64,000 bases of DNA from Psychrosphaera algicola (GCF_028401425.1 NZ_JAQOMS010000002.1:3100001-3164000), one strand, 5' to 3'; shown: positions 1 to 12,703, counted from the first letter of the stretch. Translations and numbers: made by a program. The notes: generated by a model from the letters alone, not told the origin.

Positions 1-131
1 TTTCTAAATGTTACGGTTCAACCAACCCAATCAACGTTGTTAGAGCTACCGTTGACGCACTTGCAGGAATGAAATCTCCTGAACAAGTTGCGGCAAAACG
101 TGGCTTAAACGTTGGTGAGATCTTGGGGTAA
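1..131 (+). CDS. rpsE: 30S ribosomal protein S5 (uS5), C-terminal end, 5' end outside window
   Basis: The first bases read as the last 42 codons of ribosomal protein S5 in the frame ending with TAA at 129-131. The translated tail contains TVDAL, EQVAAKRG and VGEIL, the usual S5 C-terminus. S5 sits in the small subunit near the decoding centre and contributes to translational fidelity. The gene is followed after 6 bases by rpmD, the conserved spc-operon order rpsE-rpmD-rplO-secY. The start is outside the window. The identity rests on the tail and on gene order. Confidence 0.93.
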   Translation, partial: SKCYGSTNPINVVRATVDALAGMKSPEQVAAKRGLNVGEILG

Positions 132-137
132 TACACC

Positions 138-320
138 ATGGCTAAGAAAACGATTAAAGTAACACAAACACGTAGCTCTATCGGTCGTCTACCGAAGCAT
201 AAAGCTACATTACGTGGCTTGGGATTACGCCGTATCAATCACACAGTAGAGTTGGAAGACACTGCATGTGTGCGTGGTATGGTAAACCAAGTTCAATACA
301 TGGTTAAAGTGGAGGGGTAA
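138..320 (+). CDS. rpmD: 50S ribosomal protein L30 (uL30)
   Basis: Sixty codons, the normal length for bacterial L30. The protein begins with AKKTIKVTQTRS and has the family signature IGRLPKHKATLRGLGLR. L30 is a small structural protein of the large ribosomal subunit. The ATG at 138 follows rpsE by 6 bases, and rplO begins 5 bases after the stop. It is therefore translated from the long spc-operon mRNA. Nothing odd is seen. Confidence 0.97.
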   Translation: MAKKTIKVTQTRSSIGRLPKHKATLRGLGLRRINHTVELEDTACVRGMVNQVQYMVKVEG

Positions 321-324
321 TCTA

Positions 325-755
325 ATGCATTTGAATACTCTATCTCCAGCATCAGGCGCTAAGTCAGATAAGAAACGCGTAGGTCGCGGTATCGGTTCTG
401 GCACAGGCAAAACTGGTGGTCGTGGACACAAAGGTCAGAAAGCTCGTTCGGGCGGAAGTGTAAGACCAGGTTTTGAAGGCGGTCAAATGCCTTTACAACG
501 TAGGTTACCGAAATTCGGTTTCACTTCACGCAAGTCGTTAGTAACTGATGAAGTAACATTGTCAGAAATCGCAAAAGTCGATGGTGATATCGTTTCTTTA
601 GAAACGTTAAAAGCCGCCGGTCTTGTGAAAAAGGCATGCTTTACGTTAAAGTTGTTAAATCTGGTGAAATCGCTCGTTCAGTAACTGTAGCTGGTCTACG
701 TGTTACTAAAGGCGCTGAAGAAGCTATTTTAGCAGCTGGCGGAAAAGTAGAATAA
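325..755 (+). CDS. rplO: 50S ribosomal protein L15 (uL15), reading frame broken by a 1-base indel
   Basis: The first ~103 codons are typical L15: glycine- and basic-rich KRVGRGIGSGTGKTGGRGHKGQ, then FEGGQMPLQRRLPKFGF. After LVKK (about 633-637) the frame is lost and would stop at 684. The proper C-terminus (MLYVKVVKSGEIA, VTVAGLRVTKGA, ILAAGGKVE) continues in another frame to TAA at 753-755. Restoring one G in the run after the lysine codons gives LVKKGMLYVKV and a normal ~143-residue protein. L15 is a core large-subunit assembly protein, so a real knockout is unlikely. I read this as a sequence error. Confidence 0.93.
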
Positions 756-767
756 GGATAGTATATT

Positions 768-2126
768 ATGGCTAAACTAGGATTAGACCTACAAAGCGGT
801 CAAGGCGGCTTTGCCGAATTGAAACAACGCTTATGGTTTGTATTGGGCGCAATCATTGTTTTCAGATTGGGTTCATTTGTTCCAATTCATGGGATAGATG
901 CCGCAGTACTAGCTGATTTATTCGAGCAGCAAAAGGGTACCATCGTAGAAATGTTTAACATGTTCTCCGGTGGTGCGCTTGAGCGAGCTTCGGTATTAGC
1001 GCTAGGTATTATGCCGTACATAACTGCATCAATTATTATGCAGTTGTTAACGGTAATGCACCCGACTTTAGCTGAGCTAAAGAAAGAAGGTGAGACTGGT
1101 CGTAAGAAAATCAGTCAATACACGCGCTACTTCACGCTTGTACTGGCGACATTCCAGTCGTTTGGTATTGCTACAAGTTTGCCAAATATGATGTCTGGCT
1201 TGGTAATTAATCCAGATCTAGGGTTCTATTTTACAGCTGTAGTAAGTTTGGTTACCGGTACCATGTTTTTGATGTGGTTAGGTGAGCAAATAACTGAACG
1301 TGGTATCGGTAATGGTATTTCTATACTTATATTTACAGGTATCGTAGCGGGTTTACCGTCAGCAATTGGACAAACAGCAGAGCAAGCTCGTCAAGGCGAG
1401 ATTCACTTAATCTTGTTGTTATTGATTGCACTAATTGTATTTGCAGTAACATACTTTGTTGTGTTCGTAGAACGTGGTCAGCGACGTATCGTTGTTAACT
1501 ACGCTAAACGCCAACAGGGACGCCAAGTGTTTCAAGCACAAAGCTCACATTTACCACTTAAGGTAAATATGGCTGGCGTAATACCACCAATATTTGCTGG
1601 TAGTATTATCATGTTTCCTAGTACAATTGCGGCATGGTTTGGTACAGGTGAAGGGGCTGTTGCAGATTTTCTACAACAAGTGTCTTTAACTTTATCACCG
1701 GGGCAACCCCTATATGTTATGTTGTACGCGGCTGCTATAATATTCTTCTGTTTCTTCTACACAGCGTTGGTTTTTAACCCACGTGAAACAGCTGATAACT
1801 TAAAGCGCTCAGGTGCATTTATTCCTAGTATTCGTCCGGGAGAACAAACGTCGAGATACGTAGATAAAGTAATGACACGTTTGACTCTTGCAGGTGCGCT
1901 ATACATTACGTTTGTATGTTTAGTCCCTGAATTTATGATGATTGCATGGAATGTTCAGTTTTATTTTGGTGGCACATCGTTATTGATTATCGTTGTTGTT
2001 GTCATGGACTTTATGGCTCAGGTTCAAACACTGTTGATGTCTCATCAGTATGAATCTGTTCTTAAAAAGGCGAACCTTGCAGGTAAAGCGATTGATAAAG
2101 CTAACCTGAAAGGCTATAGCCGTTGA
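768..2126 (+). CDS. secY: Sec translocon channel subunit SecY
   Basis: A 452-residue integral membrane protein, close to the 443 residues of E. coli SecY, with about ten hydrophobic segments. SecY forms the SecYEG channel through which proteins cross or enter the inner membrane, driven by SecA or the ribosome. Recognisable parts are the N-terminal QGGFAELKQRLWFV, the FNMFSGGALERASVLALGIMPYI segment, and the cytoplasmic loop with ERGQRRIVVNYAKR that contacts ribosome and SecA. The NPRETADNLKRSGAFIP loop and the C-terminal SHQYESVLKKANLKG are also present. It lies in the standard place between rplO and rpmJ. The ATG at 768 follows a purine-rich stretch (aaggata). Confidence 0.98.
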   Translation: MAKLGLDLQSGQGGFAELKQRLWFVLGAIIVFRLGSFVPIHGIDAAVLADLFEQQKGTIVEMFNMFSGGALERASVLALGIMPYITASIIMQLLTVMHPTLAELKKEGETGRKKISQYTRYFTLVLATFQSFGIATSLPNMMSGLVINPDLGFYFTAVVSLVTGTMFLMWLGEQITERGIGNGISILIFTGIVAGLPSAIGQTAEQARQGEIHLILLLLIALIVFAVTYFVVFVERGQRRIVVNYAKRQQGRQVFQAQSSHLPLKVNMAGVIPPIFAGSIIMFPSTIAAWFGTGEGAVADFLQQVSLTLSPGQPLYVMLYAAAIIFFCFFYTALVFNPRETADNLKRSGAFIPSIRPGEQTSRYVDKVMTRLTLAGALYITFVCLVPEFMMIAWNVQFYFGGTSLLIIVVVVMDFMAQVQTLLMSHQYESVLKKANLAGKAIDKANLKGYSR

Positions 2127-2142
2127 TTGCGGAGTAAAAGCA

Positions 2143-2250
2143 ATGAAAGTACGTGCTTCCGTTAAGAAGATTTGTCGTAACTGTAAAGTAATCAAGCGTT
2201 CAGGTGTTGTTCGCGTGATCTGTACAGACCCTAAGCATAAACAGCGCTAG
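2143..2250 (+). CDS. rpmJ: 50S ribosomal protein L36 (bL36)
   Basis: A 35-codon gene too short for most ORF callers. It starts MKVRASVKKICRNCK and ends CTDPKHKQR. Cysteines at residues 11, 14 and 27 and His32 are the zinc-ribbon ligands of the zinc-binding (C+) form of L36. It lies 16 bases after secY and is the last gene of the spc operon, as in E. coli. A ggag-type ribosome-binding site (2131-2134) precedes the ATG. Confidence 0.96.
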   Translation: MKVRASVKKICRNCKVIKRSGVVRVICTDPKHKQR

Positions 2251-2261
2251 GGTTAATACGA

Positions 2262-2373
2262 CATAAAAAAGGCGGGCGGGATTAATAATAGTCTCGCCCA
2301 CATTTACAAATGGTCATACGTCGAGTATCCTAACGGGCTTTTCGACCGACCCATAAATTAAGGAGATGTGTTA
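2262..2373 (+). promoter_or_regulatory. Alpha-operon leader (S4-responsive mRNA pseudoknot type)
   Basis: The spacer between rpmJ and rpsM holds a hairpin (GGGCGGGA at 2274-2281 with TCTCGCCC at 2292-2299). It is followed by GAGTATCC, ACGGGCTTTTC and the AAGGAG ribosome-binding site just before GTG-GCC-CGT. These short blocks and their order match my memory of the E. coli alpha-operon leader, where ribosomal protein S4 (made from rpsD in this operon) binds a nested pseudoknot and blocks rpsM translation. GTCGA (2320-2324) can pair with TCGAC (2342-2346). S4 control is known for enterics; its operation here is inferred. Confidence 0.75.
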
Positions 2374-2730
2374 GTGGCCCGTATCGCTGGCATTAACATT
2401 TCCGATCGTAAACATTCTGTTATCGCTTTAACAGCGATTTACGGTATCGGCAAGACTCGCGCACAAGCAATTTGCGCAGCTACTGGTATCGCAGAAGTTA
2501 CGAAAATCGGAACTTTATCTGAAGCAGATTTAGATAAATTACGTGAAGAAGTTGGCAAGTTTACCGTAGAAGGTGACCTTCGCCGTGAAGTTACACTTAA
2601 CATTAAGCGTTTAATGGATTTGGGTTGTTACCGTGGTTTACGCCACCGTCGCAGTCTTCCTTTACGTGGTCAGCGCACTAAAACAAATGCGCGCACCCGT
2701 AAAGGTCCACGTAAACCTATTTCGAAATAA
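2374..2730 (+). CDS. rpsM: 30S ribosomal protein S13 (uS13)
   Basis: 118 residues from GTG at 2374: ARIAGINISDRKHSVIALTAIYG, then EGDLRREV and LGCYRGLRHRRSLPLRGQRTKTNARTRKGP. S13 is in the head of the small subunit, touches the P-site tRNA and forms bridges to the large subunit. I prefer GTG 2374 to the in-frame GTG at 2368. It gives the family's MARIAG start and lies 8 bases after AGGAG (2361-2365), and E. coli rpsM also uses GTG here. First gene of the alpha operon; translation is probably the S4 target. Confidence 0.97.
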   Translation: MARIAGINISDRKHSVIALTAIYGIGKTRAQAICAATGIAEVTKIGTLSEADLDKLREEVGKFTVEGDLRREVTLNIKRLMDLGCYRGLRHRRSLPLRGQRTKTNARTRKGPRKPISK

Positions 2731-2746
2731 GGCGAGGTAGCAAGAT

Positions 2747-3136
2747 ATGGCAAAAGCTCCAACTCGTTCACGTAAAAAGGTAAAAAAGCAGGTTGCTGAT
2801 GGTATGGCTCATATCCATGCATCTTTCAACAACACAATCGTTACGTTAACTGACCGTCAAGGCAATGCGTTGTCTTGGGCTACGGCAGGTGGTTCAGGTT
2901 TCCGTGGTTCACGTAAATCTACTCCATTCGCTGCTCAGGTAGCTGCAGAACGTGCAGGTGAAGCTGCAAAAGAGTACGGTTTGAAGAATATTGAAGTATT
3001 CGTCAAGGGCCCAGGCCTAGGTCGTGAATCTGCAATCCGCGCATTAAATGCTGTGGGTTATAAGATCACAAACATCACTGACGTTACACCTATTCCTCAT
3101 AACGGTTGTCGTCCGCCTAAAAAACGTCGTGTATAA
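2747..3136 (+). CDS. rpsK: 30S ribosomal protein S11 (uS11)
   Basis: 129 residues, the normal size. Conserved parts: GMAHIHASFNNTIVTLTDRQGNALSWATAGGSGFRGSRKSTPFAAQ in pieces, KGPGLGRESAIRALN, and the C-terminal TPIPHNGCRPPKKRRV. S11 lies on the platform of the 30S subunit and supports mRNA and tRNA selection in the E and P sites. It is 16 bases downstream of rpsM in the conserved alpha-operon order. Intact. Confidence 0.98.
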   Translation: MAKAPTRSRKKVKKQVADGMAHIHASFNNTIVTLTDRQGNALSWATAGGSGFRGSRKSTPFAAQVAAERAGEAAKEYGLKNIEVFVKGPGLGRESAIRALNAVGYKITNITDVTPIPHNGCRPPKKRRV

Positions 3137-3158
3137 CGACGCTTAGTGGAGAAAGATC

Positions 3159-3779
3159 ATGGCAAGATATTTGGGTCCAAAGCTAAAGCTTAGTCGTCGC
3201 GAAGGAACAGATTTGTTCCTTAAAAGCGGTGTACGTGCGATCGAAACTAAATGTAAAATCGATACTGCTCCAGGTCAGCACGGTGCGCGCAAGCCACGTT
3301 TGTCTGACTACGGTTTGCAGCTTCGTGAGAAACAAAAAGTTCGTCGTATTTATGGAATTCTAGAAAAACAATTCCGTAACTACTACAAAGAAGCGGCTCG
3401 TCTTAAAGGTAATACTGGTGAAAACCTTTTAACACTTTTAGAAAGTCGTTTAGATAACGTTGTTTATCGTATGGGTTACGCAAGTACTCGTGCGGAAGCT
3501 CGTCAGCTAGTTAGCCACAAGTCAATTGTAGTTAACGGTCAAGTAGTGAATGTTCCTTCCTACAAAGTAAATGCTGCTGATGTCGTTGCAATTCGTGAAA
3601 AATCGAAGAAGCAAGGTCGTATAGCTGCAGCATTAGAGTTAGCTGAACAGCGTGAAAAACCGACTTGGATTGACGTAGATAATAAAGAAATGTCTGGTGT
3701 GTATAAATCTCACCCAGAGCGTTCTGATTTGTCTGCCGAGATTAACGAACAGTTAATTGTTGAACTTTACTCTAAGTAA
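3159..3779 (+). CDS. rpsD: 30S ribosomal protein S4 (uS4), alpha-operon repressor
   Basis: 206 residues, as in E. coli. It begins ARYLGPKLKLSRREGTDLFLK and carries the S4 RNA-binding domain (LESRLDNVVYRMGYA, ARQLVSHKSIVVNG) in the middle. S4 is a primary assembly protein that binds the 5' domain of 16S rRNA. In E. coli it also represses its own operon through the leader before rpsM, and a similar leader is present here. Intact, ATG at 3159 after a gtggagaaag ribosome-binding region. Confidence 0.98.
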   Translation: MARYLGPKLKLSRREGTDLFLKSGVRAIETKCKIDTAPGQHGARKPRLSDYGLQLREKQKVRRIYGILEKQFRNYYKEAARLKGNTGENLLTLLESRLDNVVYRMGYASTRAEARQLVSHKSIVVNGQVVNVPSYKVNAADVVAIREKSKKQGRIAAALELAEQREKPTWIDVDNKEMSGVYKSHPERSDLSAEINEQLIVELYSK

Positions 3780-3803
3780 AGTTGAAAACTAAGAGGATAT
3801 AAA

Positions 3804-4797
3804 ATGCAGGGGTCTGTAACTGAATTCCTTAAGCCAAGGCTTGTAGACATTGAACAAGTAAGTCCAACTCGAGCTAAAGTAACGTTGGAGCCGCTAGAAC
3901 GTGGTTTCGGTCATACTTTAGGTAATGCGTTGCGTAGAATCTTGTTGTCATCCATGCCTTAGTTGTGCCGTAACCGAAGTAGAAATCGACGGCGTGCAGC
4001 ACGAATACAGTGCAAAAGAGGGTGTACAGGAAGATGTGATAGAAATATTGTTAAACCTTAAAGGTTTGGCAGTACGCGTTGAGGGTAAGGACGGTGTTAC
4101 TTTGACTTTAAATAAGTCAGGTGTCGGCCCTGTTACAGCTGCTGATTTTCAGCACGATGGTGATATAGAAATCATCAACCCTGAGCACATCATTTGTAAT
4201 TTGACGAGTGAAAGCTCTGAAATTTCAATGCGTGTAACAGTTGAGCGTGGCCGTGGCTATGTACCAGCTTCTGCGCGAGTGTCCTCCGACGAAGAAGATC
4301 GTCCAATCGGTCGTTTGTTATTAGATGCATCTTTTAGCCCTGTGGAGCGTATAGCTTACAATGTTGAGAGTGCACGTGTTGAACAGCGTACAGATTTAGA
4401 TAAGTTAATTATCGATATGGAAACGAACGGCACTTTGGATCCTGAAGAGGCAATCCGTCGTTCATCTACTATTCTTGCAGAGCAATTAGAAGCGTTCGTA
4501 GATTTACGTGACGTTACTGAAGTTCAACAAGAAGAAGAGAAGCCGGAATTTGATCCAATTCTACTTCGTCCAGTGGACGACTTAGAACTAACAGTTCGCT
4601 CTGCAAACTGTTTGAAAGCGGAACAAGTTCAATATATCGGTGATTTAGTACAACGCACTGAGGTTGAGTTACTTAAAACACCTAACCTTGGTAAGAAGTC
4701 GCTAACAGAAATCAAAGACGTTTTGGCGTCTCGTGGTTTATCTCTAGGCATGCGCCTAGAAAACTGGCCACCGGCTAGTCTGTTAGATAACGACTAA
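3804..4797 (+). CDS. rpoA: RNA polymerase alpha subunit, frame broken near its start
   Basis: The gene starts at ATG 3804 (MQGSVTEFLKPRLVDIEQ) and runs in frame through LRRILLSSMP, then meets TAG at about 3960. The normal continuation CAVTEVEIDGVQHEYSAKEGVQEDVIEILLNLKG follows in another frame to TAA at 4797. Removing one T at CCTTAG restores MP-S-CAVTE and a ~330-residue protein. The N-terminal domain dimerises and nucleates polymerase assembly. The C-terminal domain keeps TVRSANCLKAE, including the arginine equivalent to E. coli Arg265 that contacts UP elements. Alpha is essential, so the indel is almost surely a sequence error. Confidence 0.96.
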
Positions 4798-4829
4798 ATC
4801 TGTCAACGAATAGTTAGAAGGAAAAGCTC

Positions 4830-5232
4830 ATGCGCCATCGTAAGAGTGGTCGTCAATTAAACCGCAACAGCAGTCATCGTCAAGCGATGTTCCGTAATAT
4901 GGCGGGTTCTTTGGTGAAGCATGAAATCATCAAAACAACTTTGCCTAAAGCTAAAGAGTTACGTCGTGTTATTGAACCATTGATCACAATGGCTAAATCA
5001 GACAGCGTTTCTAACCGCCGCTTGGCATTCGCTAGAACGCGTGATGCTGAAGTAGTTGGTAAGTTATTTAGTGATTTAGGTCAACGTTACAGTGAACGCC
5101 ATAGGTGGCTATACTCGTATCATTAAGTGCGGCTACCGTACTGGTGATAAAGCACCTATGGCTTACATTGAACTGGTCGGTAGACCAGAACTTGATGAAA
5201 GTGCTGATGTAGTTGAAGCTACTGAAGAATAA
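4830..5232 (+). CDS. rplQ: 50S ribosomal protein L17 (bL17), frame broken by a 1-base indel
   Basis: Starts MRHRKSGRQLNRNSSHRQAM, the classic L17 N-terminus, and runs to FSDLGQRYSERH. At about 5104 the frame is lost, giving a false stop at 5126. The expected GGYTRIIKCGYRTGDKAPMAYIEL continues in another frame to TAA at 5230-5232. One extra A in ccatagg explains it. Corrected length is ~134 residues with an acidic tail (ESADVVEATEE). L17 lies near the exit tunnel of the large subunit. It is the last gene of the alpha operon, followed directly by a terminator. The shift is probably a sequence error. Confidence 0.94.
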
Positions 5233-5237
5233 AAACG

Positions 5238-5264
5238 AATGCCGGGTTTACCCGGCATTTTTTT
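5238..5264 (+). terminator. Rho-independent terminator of the alpha operon
   Basis: A GC-rich inverted repeat (AATGCCGGGT / ACCCGGCATT with a 2-base loop) is followed by a run of seven T. It lies 6 bases after the rplQ stop, where the spc/alpha transcript should end. Confidence 0.92.
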
Positions 5265-5538
5265 GTCTGAAGATCCTTATTCTCTTTTATATAAACATCT
5301 GCTTTTAGAGTTCTTACTCAACCTTTCTATATTAACGCTCATTTTCTACACTTATCTATCTATATATATCGTACTAACTACTGAAATAATTTTAACTTTC
5401 TACTGTTAGATCCTAGAATCACTAGCATTATTTAGTGGCAGCTAGAAAATATTAGGATCCAGAAAACCCCATATAACAAGCATCTCAGCGCCGAGTTGGT
5501 TGTTCTTTGTTCGGTTGCGATCTTTTTGTAAAAAGTAG

Positions 5539-5566
5539 TTGCACCTTTAAAAATGATCTCTATAAT
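5539..5566 (+). promoter_or_regulatory. rrn promoter P1 (sigma-70 type)
   Basis: TTGCAC (5539-5544), a 16-bp spacer, TATAAT (5561-5566) and a GC-rich discriminator (gcgtcctcg). The short spacer and GC discriminator are typical of growth-rate and ppGpp-controlled rRNA promoters. The rest of 5265-5538 is AT-rich with no gene that I can see and probably contains upstream activating DNA. Confidence 0.7.
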
Positions 5567-5682
5567 GCGTCCTCGTTGTCAGGGAGACATCAACCGCTCA
5601 AAACAATATGTTTAGTAGCAGGATTGGCGTCTAAATCGGCTAGAAAGTTTGAAAAAACTTTCAAAAAGATTTAAATAAAACG

Positions 5683-5710
5683 TTGACAACAAAAACAGGA
5701 AGCGTATTAT
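5683..5710 (+). promoter_or_regulatory. rrn promoter P2 (sigma-70 type)
   Basis: Perfect -35 TTGACA (5683-5688), a 16-bp spacer and TATTAT (5705-5710), followed by a GC-rich discriminator (acgcgtcccg). An A/T-rich block just upstream (about 5645-5682, with phased A and T tracts) is placed like an UP element for the alpha C-terminal domain. It lies about 195 bases before 16S rRNA. Confidence 0.78.
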
Positions 5711-5759
5711 ACGCGTCCCGGTTGAGACAGAGTCTTAACCCAGAGGAAACCCTCTAAAC

Positions 5760-5772
5760 CGTTCTTTAACAA
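5760..5772 (+). promoter_or_regulatory. boxA antitermination signal in the rrn leader
   Basis: CGTTCTTTAACAA closely resembles the E. coli rrn boxA (TGCTCTTTAACAA), where NusB/S10 bind to make polymerase resistant to Rho. A second boxA lies before 23S at 7791. Confidence 0.8.
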
Positions 5773-5775
5773 TTT

Positions 5776-5800
5776 GTAATTAATTATCTGTGTGGGCACT
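5776..5800 (+). other. 5' strand of the 16S precursor processing stem
   Basis: These 25 bases (GTAATTAATTATCTGTG then TGGGCACT) pair with 7460-7484 over the full length with one G-U pair, enclosing 16S rRNA. Such stems are cut by RNase III to release pre-16S. Seen directly as base complementarity. Confidence 0.85.
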
Positions 5801-5903
5801 CCGTAGAGTAGTGACAACAATATATATGTATAAAGCTACTTATATAGAATGTCTGCACAAATTTATTTGAACAGTATTTTTATTAAGTAGCCGATTAAAC
5901 TTT

Positions 5904-7439
<1,536 letters not shown>

Positions 7440-7459
7440 ACGAAAAGTCGCACATGCGA

Positions 7460-7484
7460 AGTGTCCACACAGATAATTAATTAC
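7460..7484 (+). other. 3' strand of the 16S precursor processing stem
   Basis: Complementary to 5776-5800 as described there. It lies 20 bases after the mature 16S end and before tRNA-Ile. Confidence 0.85.
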
Positions 7485-7508
7485 ATATTGTGAGCAAGAA
7501 GAAGCTGA

Positions 7509-7586
<78 letters not shown>

Positions 7587-7638
7587 AACTTTATGTTTGG
7601 ATAGCGTATGCCAGAAGTTAGGTCCTCAGTATTTAATT

Positions 7639-7714
7639 GGGGCTATAGCTCAGCTGGGAGAGCGCTTGATTTGCATTCAAGAGGTCCGCGGTTCGATCCC
7701 GCGTAGCTCCACCA
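7639..7714 (+). tRNA. alaT: tRNA-Ala (TGC) in the 16S-23S spacer
   Basis: 76 bases from GGGGCTATAGCTCAG to the encoded CCA. Anticodon TGC sits in the loop TTTGCAT, and the T-arm GGTTCGATCC is canonical. The acceptor GGGGCTA / TAGCTCC pairs with one G-U. Second spacer tRNA in the common Ile-Ala arrangement. Confidence 0.97.
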
Positions 7715-7790
7715 CTTCTTCTGCTAGGAAGCACGCTAAAGAATGAATATTGTTTCAGTATTTATTGTTTAGCGTTTTTTATAAACGCAT

Positions 7791-7803
7791 TGCTCTTTAA
7801 CAA
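7791..7803 (+). promoter_or_regulatory. boxA antitermination signal before 23S
   Basis: TGCTCTTTAACAA is identical to the E. coli rrn boxA. It lies in the 278-base spacer between tRNA-Ala and 23S. Confidence 0.85.
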
Positions 7804-7815
7804 TTTGGAAAGCTG

Positions 7816-7826
7816 ATAAATAAGGT
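7816..7826 (+). other. 5' strand of the 23S precursor processing stem
   Basis: ATAAATAAGGT (7816-7826) is perfectly complementary to ACCTTATTTAT at 10930-10940 on the far side of 23S, as expected for the RNase III stem of pre-23S. Confidence 0.65.
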
Positions 7827-7992
7827 AAACATTATTGTTTATTTAATTTGTTATTCAACAATTAAAAAAATAATTTTGATTATCACTGTAAGAAGAAAAC
7901 TCAAGCGTTATTTATGTCGATTGTACTTTTAGCGAGTGCAATCAAAATGGCATAACCTACGACTGACAGTATGAGAATACTTAAGGTTGTAT

Positions 7993-10870
<2,878 letters not shown>

Positions 10871-11028
10871 ACAACGCTTAAGTGTTCTTAAGACATTGAT
10901 GGTCGAAATTATTGAATGTGTGAATACAAACCTTATTTATAACGTATTGCCTTAGGCGGTACGAGCTTTCTGAATGTTAAATCAATTATGTAAACAGTGT
11001 TCGTAGAACATTGATTACAATTCAGCTT

Positions 11029-11148
11029 TGCCTATGGTGGCAATAGCGCTGTGGAACCACCTGACTCCATTTCGAACTCAGAAGTGAAACGCAGCTGCGG
11101 CGATGGTAGTGTGGCATTTGTCATGCGAGAGTAGCTCACCGCCAGGCT
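11029..11148 (+). rRNA. rrf: 5S ribosomal RNA
   Basis: About 120 bases. It contains CCGAACTCAGAAGTGAAACG-like core (here with TTCGAACTCAGAAGTG), GATGGTAGTGTGG and ATGCGAGAGTAG, ending CCGCCAGGC. Helix I reads GCCTATGGTGG against CCGCCAGGC. Removing AT at 11034-11035 gives a perfect nine-pair stem, so a 2-base insertion error is likely. Last RNA of the operon. Confidence 0.93.
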
Positions 11149-11159
11149 CCCAATAAACG

Positions 11160-11190
11160 AACCCGTTAATCGAAAGATTGACGGGTTTTT
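11160..11190 (+). terminator. Rho-independent terminator of the rrn operon
   Basis: AACCCGTTAATC - GAAA - GATTGACGGGTT forms a long stem with a GNRA-type tetraloop and is followed by a T run. It lies 12 bases after 5S. Confidence 0.92.
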
Positions 11191-11212
11191 TACGTCTGGG
11201 ATTTAAAGATTT

Positions 11213-11580
11213 GAGCTGTCTGCAAGGTGAAACATGCTATTCCTCTGCACTCGGTTGGAGGTTCCAAATATCGCTGTGGCTCTTTTGGAATGACGTTTTT
11301 GTTCTGAACTTTTGAGCTGCCTGCAAGGTGAAACATACTATTCCTCTGCACTCGGTTGGAGGTTCCAAATATCGCTGTGGCTCTTTTGGAATGACGTTTT
11401 TTATTCTGAACTTATGAGCTGCCTGCAAGGTGGAACATGCTATTCCTCTGCACTCGGTTGGAGGTTCCAAATATCGCTTTGGCTCTTTTGGAATGACGTT
11501 TTTATTCCGAACTTATGAGCTGCCTGCAAGGTGAAACATGCTATTCCTCTGCACTTGGTTGGAGGTTCCAAATATCGCTA
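11213..11580 (+). repeat. Direct repeats, about 102 bp unit, four copies (last interrupted)
   Basis: Units start with GAGCTGYCTGCAAGGTG at 11213, 11314, 11416 and 11517, spaced 101-102 bases and nearly identical. Each contains CTATTCCTCTGCACT, the small palindrome TTGGAGGTTCCAA, AATATCGCT and GGAATGACG. The fourth unit is cut after AATATCGCT by the IS array, and its tail reappears at 15283. No protein-coding signal is convincing: open frames exist on both strands only because the unit length is near a multiple of three. Unit and spacing do not fit a CRISPR. Function unknown. Confidence 0.9.
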
Positions 11581-11591
11581 TTGCTCGACTA

Positions 11592-12701
11592 ATACCAATC
11601 CACCTTAATTTGTTCCCACTGAAGCCCAAGCCCTAGTACACATTTTAATGACTCTTTTTGTATCGCTAATGAAGCAATTCCATGCTTTTGTACATGAGTT
11701 CACAATGTCGTCATAACCTTTAAAACTTTTATTGGCTAAATGGTGCTGACGCATCCAACTCCATACTTGTTCGATTGGATTCAGTTCTGGTGAATATGGT
11801 GGAAGTTTTATTAGCGTCACATTATCAAATGGTTGTACCGTATCGAGCGTATGCCAGCCTGCACCATCCATGATAACTACGGCATGTCGGCCTATTGGTG
11901 TCGCCTTTGATATTTGCTCCATATGCAATGTCATTACTTCTTTGTTAACGTATGGAGTGATCAGCGCTTCTGTCCTTCCATTGCGTGGGCAGACTGCGCC
12001 GAAGAGATACGCATATTCAAATTGTTGCTGTTTGACCGCTCTTGGCCTAGTCCCTTTTTTTGCCCAAACTCTTGTCGTTGTATTTTGCTGTCCAAACCTT
12101 GCTTCGTCTTGAAACCATATATCCATATCTTTAGGCATAACATTAAATGGAGTGTTAAGGATCGTTTCAGGGTGAACTTTTTTAAAAGTCTCTTGGTTAT
12201 TCTGAGACTGCTTTGGGTGCTTAGAGCGACTCGTTATCCAGCTATAGCCTAAAGATTCGAGTAATTTGTAGACGGAATTCGGGTGGTAAGTTACGCCAAA
12301 GTTATCCACGATGTAACGGTGTATTCGTTCACCAGTCAATCTGCCGCCTGTTGCGCTAACGGATTGTTTTTCAACAAACTTGGCTAATTTTAGTTTTTGG
12401 ATCTCGTTTAGATACGGTTCTCGTCCTTTTGCTTTTTACTTTCCAATCCATCTAAGCCAAAGGAAAGGTACCGCTTAATCCATTCATTAACGATACGCCG
12501 GCTTACGACTAGCATACTGGCTATCTGGGTTCTATTTTTACCATCTAGAAAATGGTAAACGGCCAAAAGGCGTAACTTTTTACGTGCGTTTTGTTCAGCT
12601 TTGGCTAAGGCCAAAACATCATTTTTAGAATTTACTTTCACATTTATAAACGATTAGACTGTAAGTGCTGTTATTAGATCACAATTTAAAATGAAATGGT
12701 A
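11592..12701 (-). mobile_element. IS630-family insertion sequence, copy 1 (full length, transposase frameshifted)
   Basis: About 1,110 bp. Ends are imperfect inverted repeats (left ATACCAATCCACCTTAATTTG, right reading outward ATACCATTTCATTTTAAATTG in complement; about 15 of 21 match). It is flanked by TA(A) on both sides, the TA target preference of the IS630/Tc1-mariner group. It contains one transposase gene on the - strand, broken by a T-run deletion. It lies in the fourth 102-bp repeat. Copy 2 follows immediately, separated only by TA(A). Confidence 0.88.
11605..12641 (-). pseudogene. IS630-family transposase, frameshifted (copy 1)
   Basis: Same protein as the intact 345-residue copy at 13058-14095, but split at about 12435. 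Here the T run in GCTTTTTAC has five T instead of six, so the frame is lost after GLDGLESKK. The upstream part holds the helix-turn-helix domain (RTQIASMLVVSRRIVNEWIKR). The downstream part carries the DDE catalytic residues (DEARFG, DGAGWH, NPIEQVW). Whether the shift is real or a sequencing error cannot be told here. Confidence 0.85.
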
Positions 12702-12703
12702 TA

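Noticed and set aside
2262..2303. Minus-strand terminator (GC stem next to an A run) between rpmJ and rpsM
   Set aside because: No minus-strand gene reads toward it. The stem is better explained as part of the alpha-operon leader.
3804..4797. rpoA as a real pseudogene, with the long downstream frame as a separate gene
   Set aside because: The two parts join exactly when one base is removed, and alpha is essential. An error is far more likely.
11237..11518. Open frames on both strands in the 102-bp repeats
   Set aside because: They arise from the repeat length, have no ribosome-binding site and no protein-like composition outside the repeat.
11213..11580. Regularly spaced repeats as a CRISPR array
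   Set aside because: The ~102-bp unit is itself the whole period, with no separate unique spacers, and no cas genes are near.
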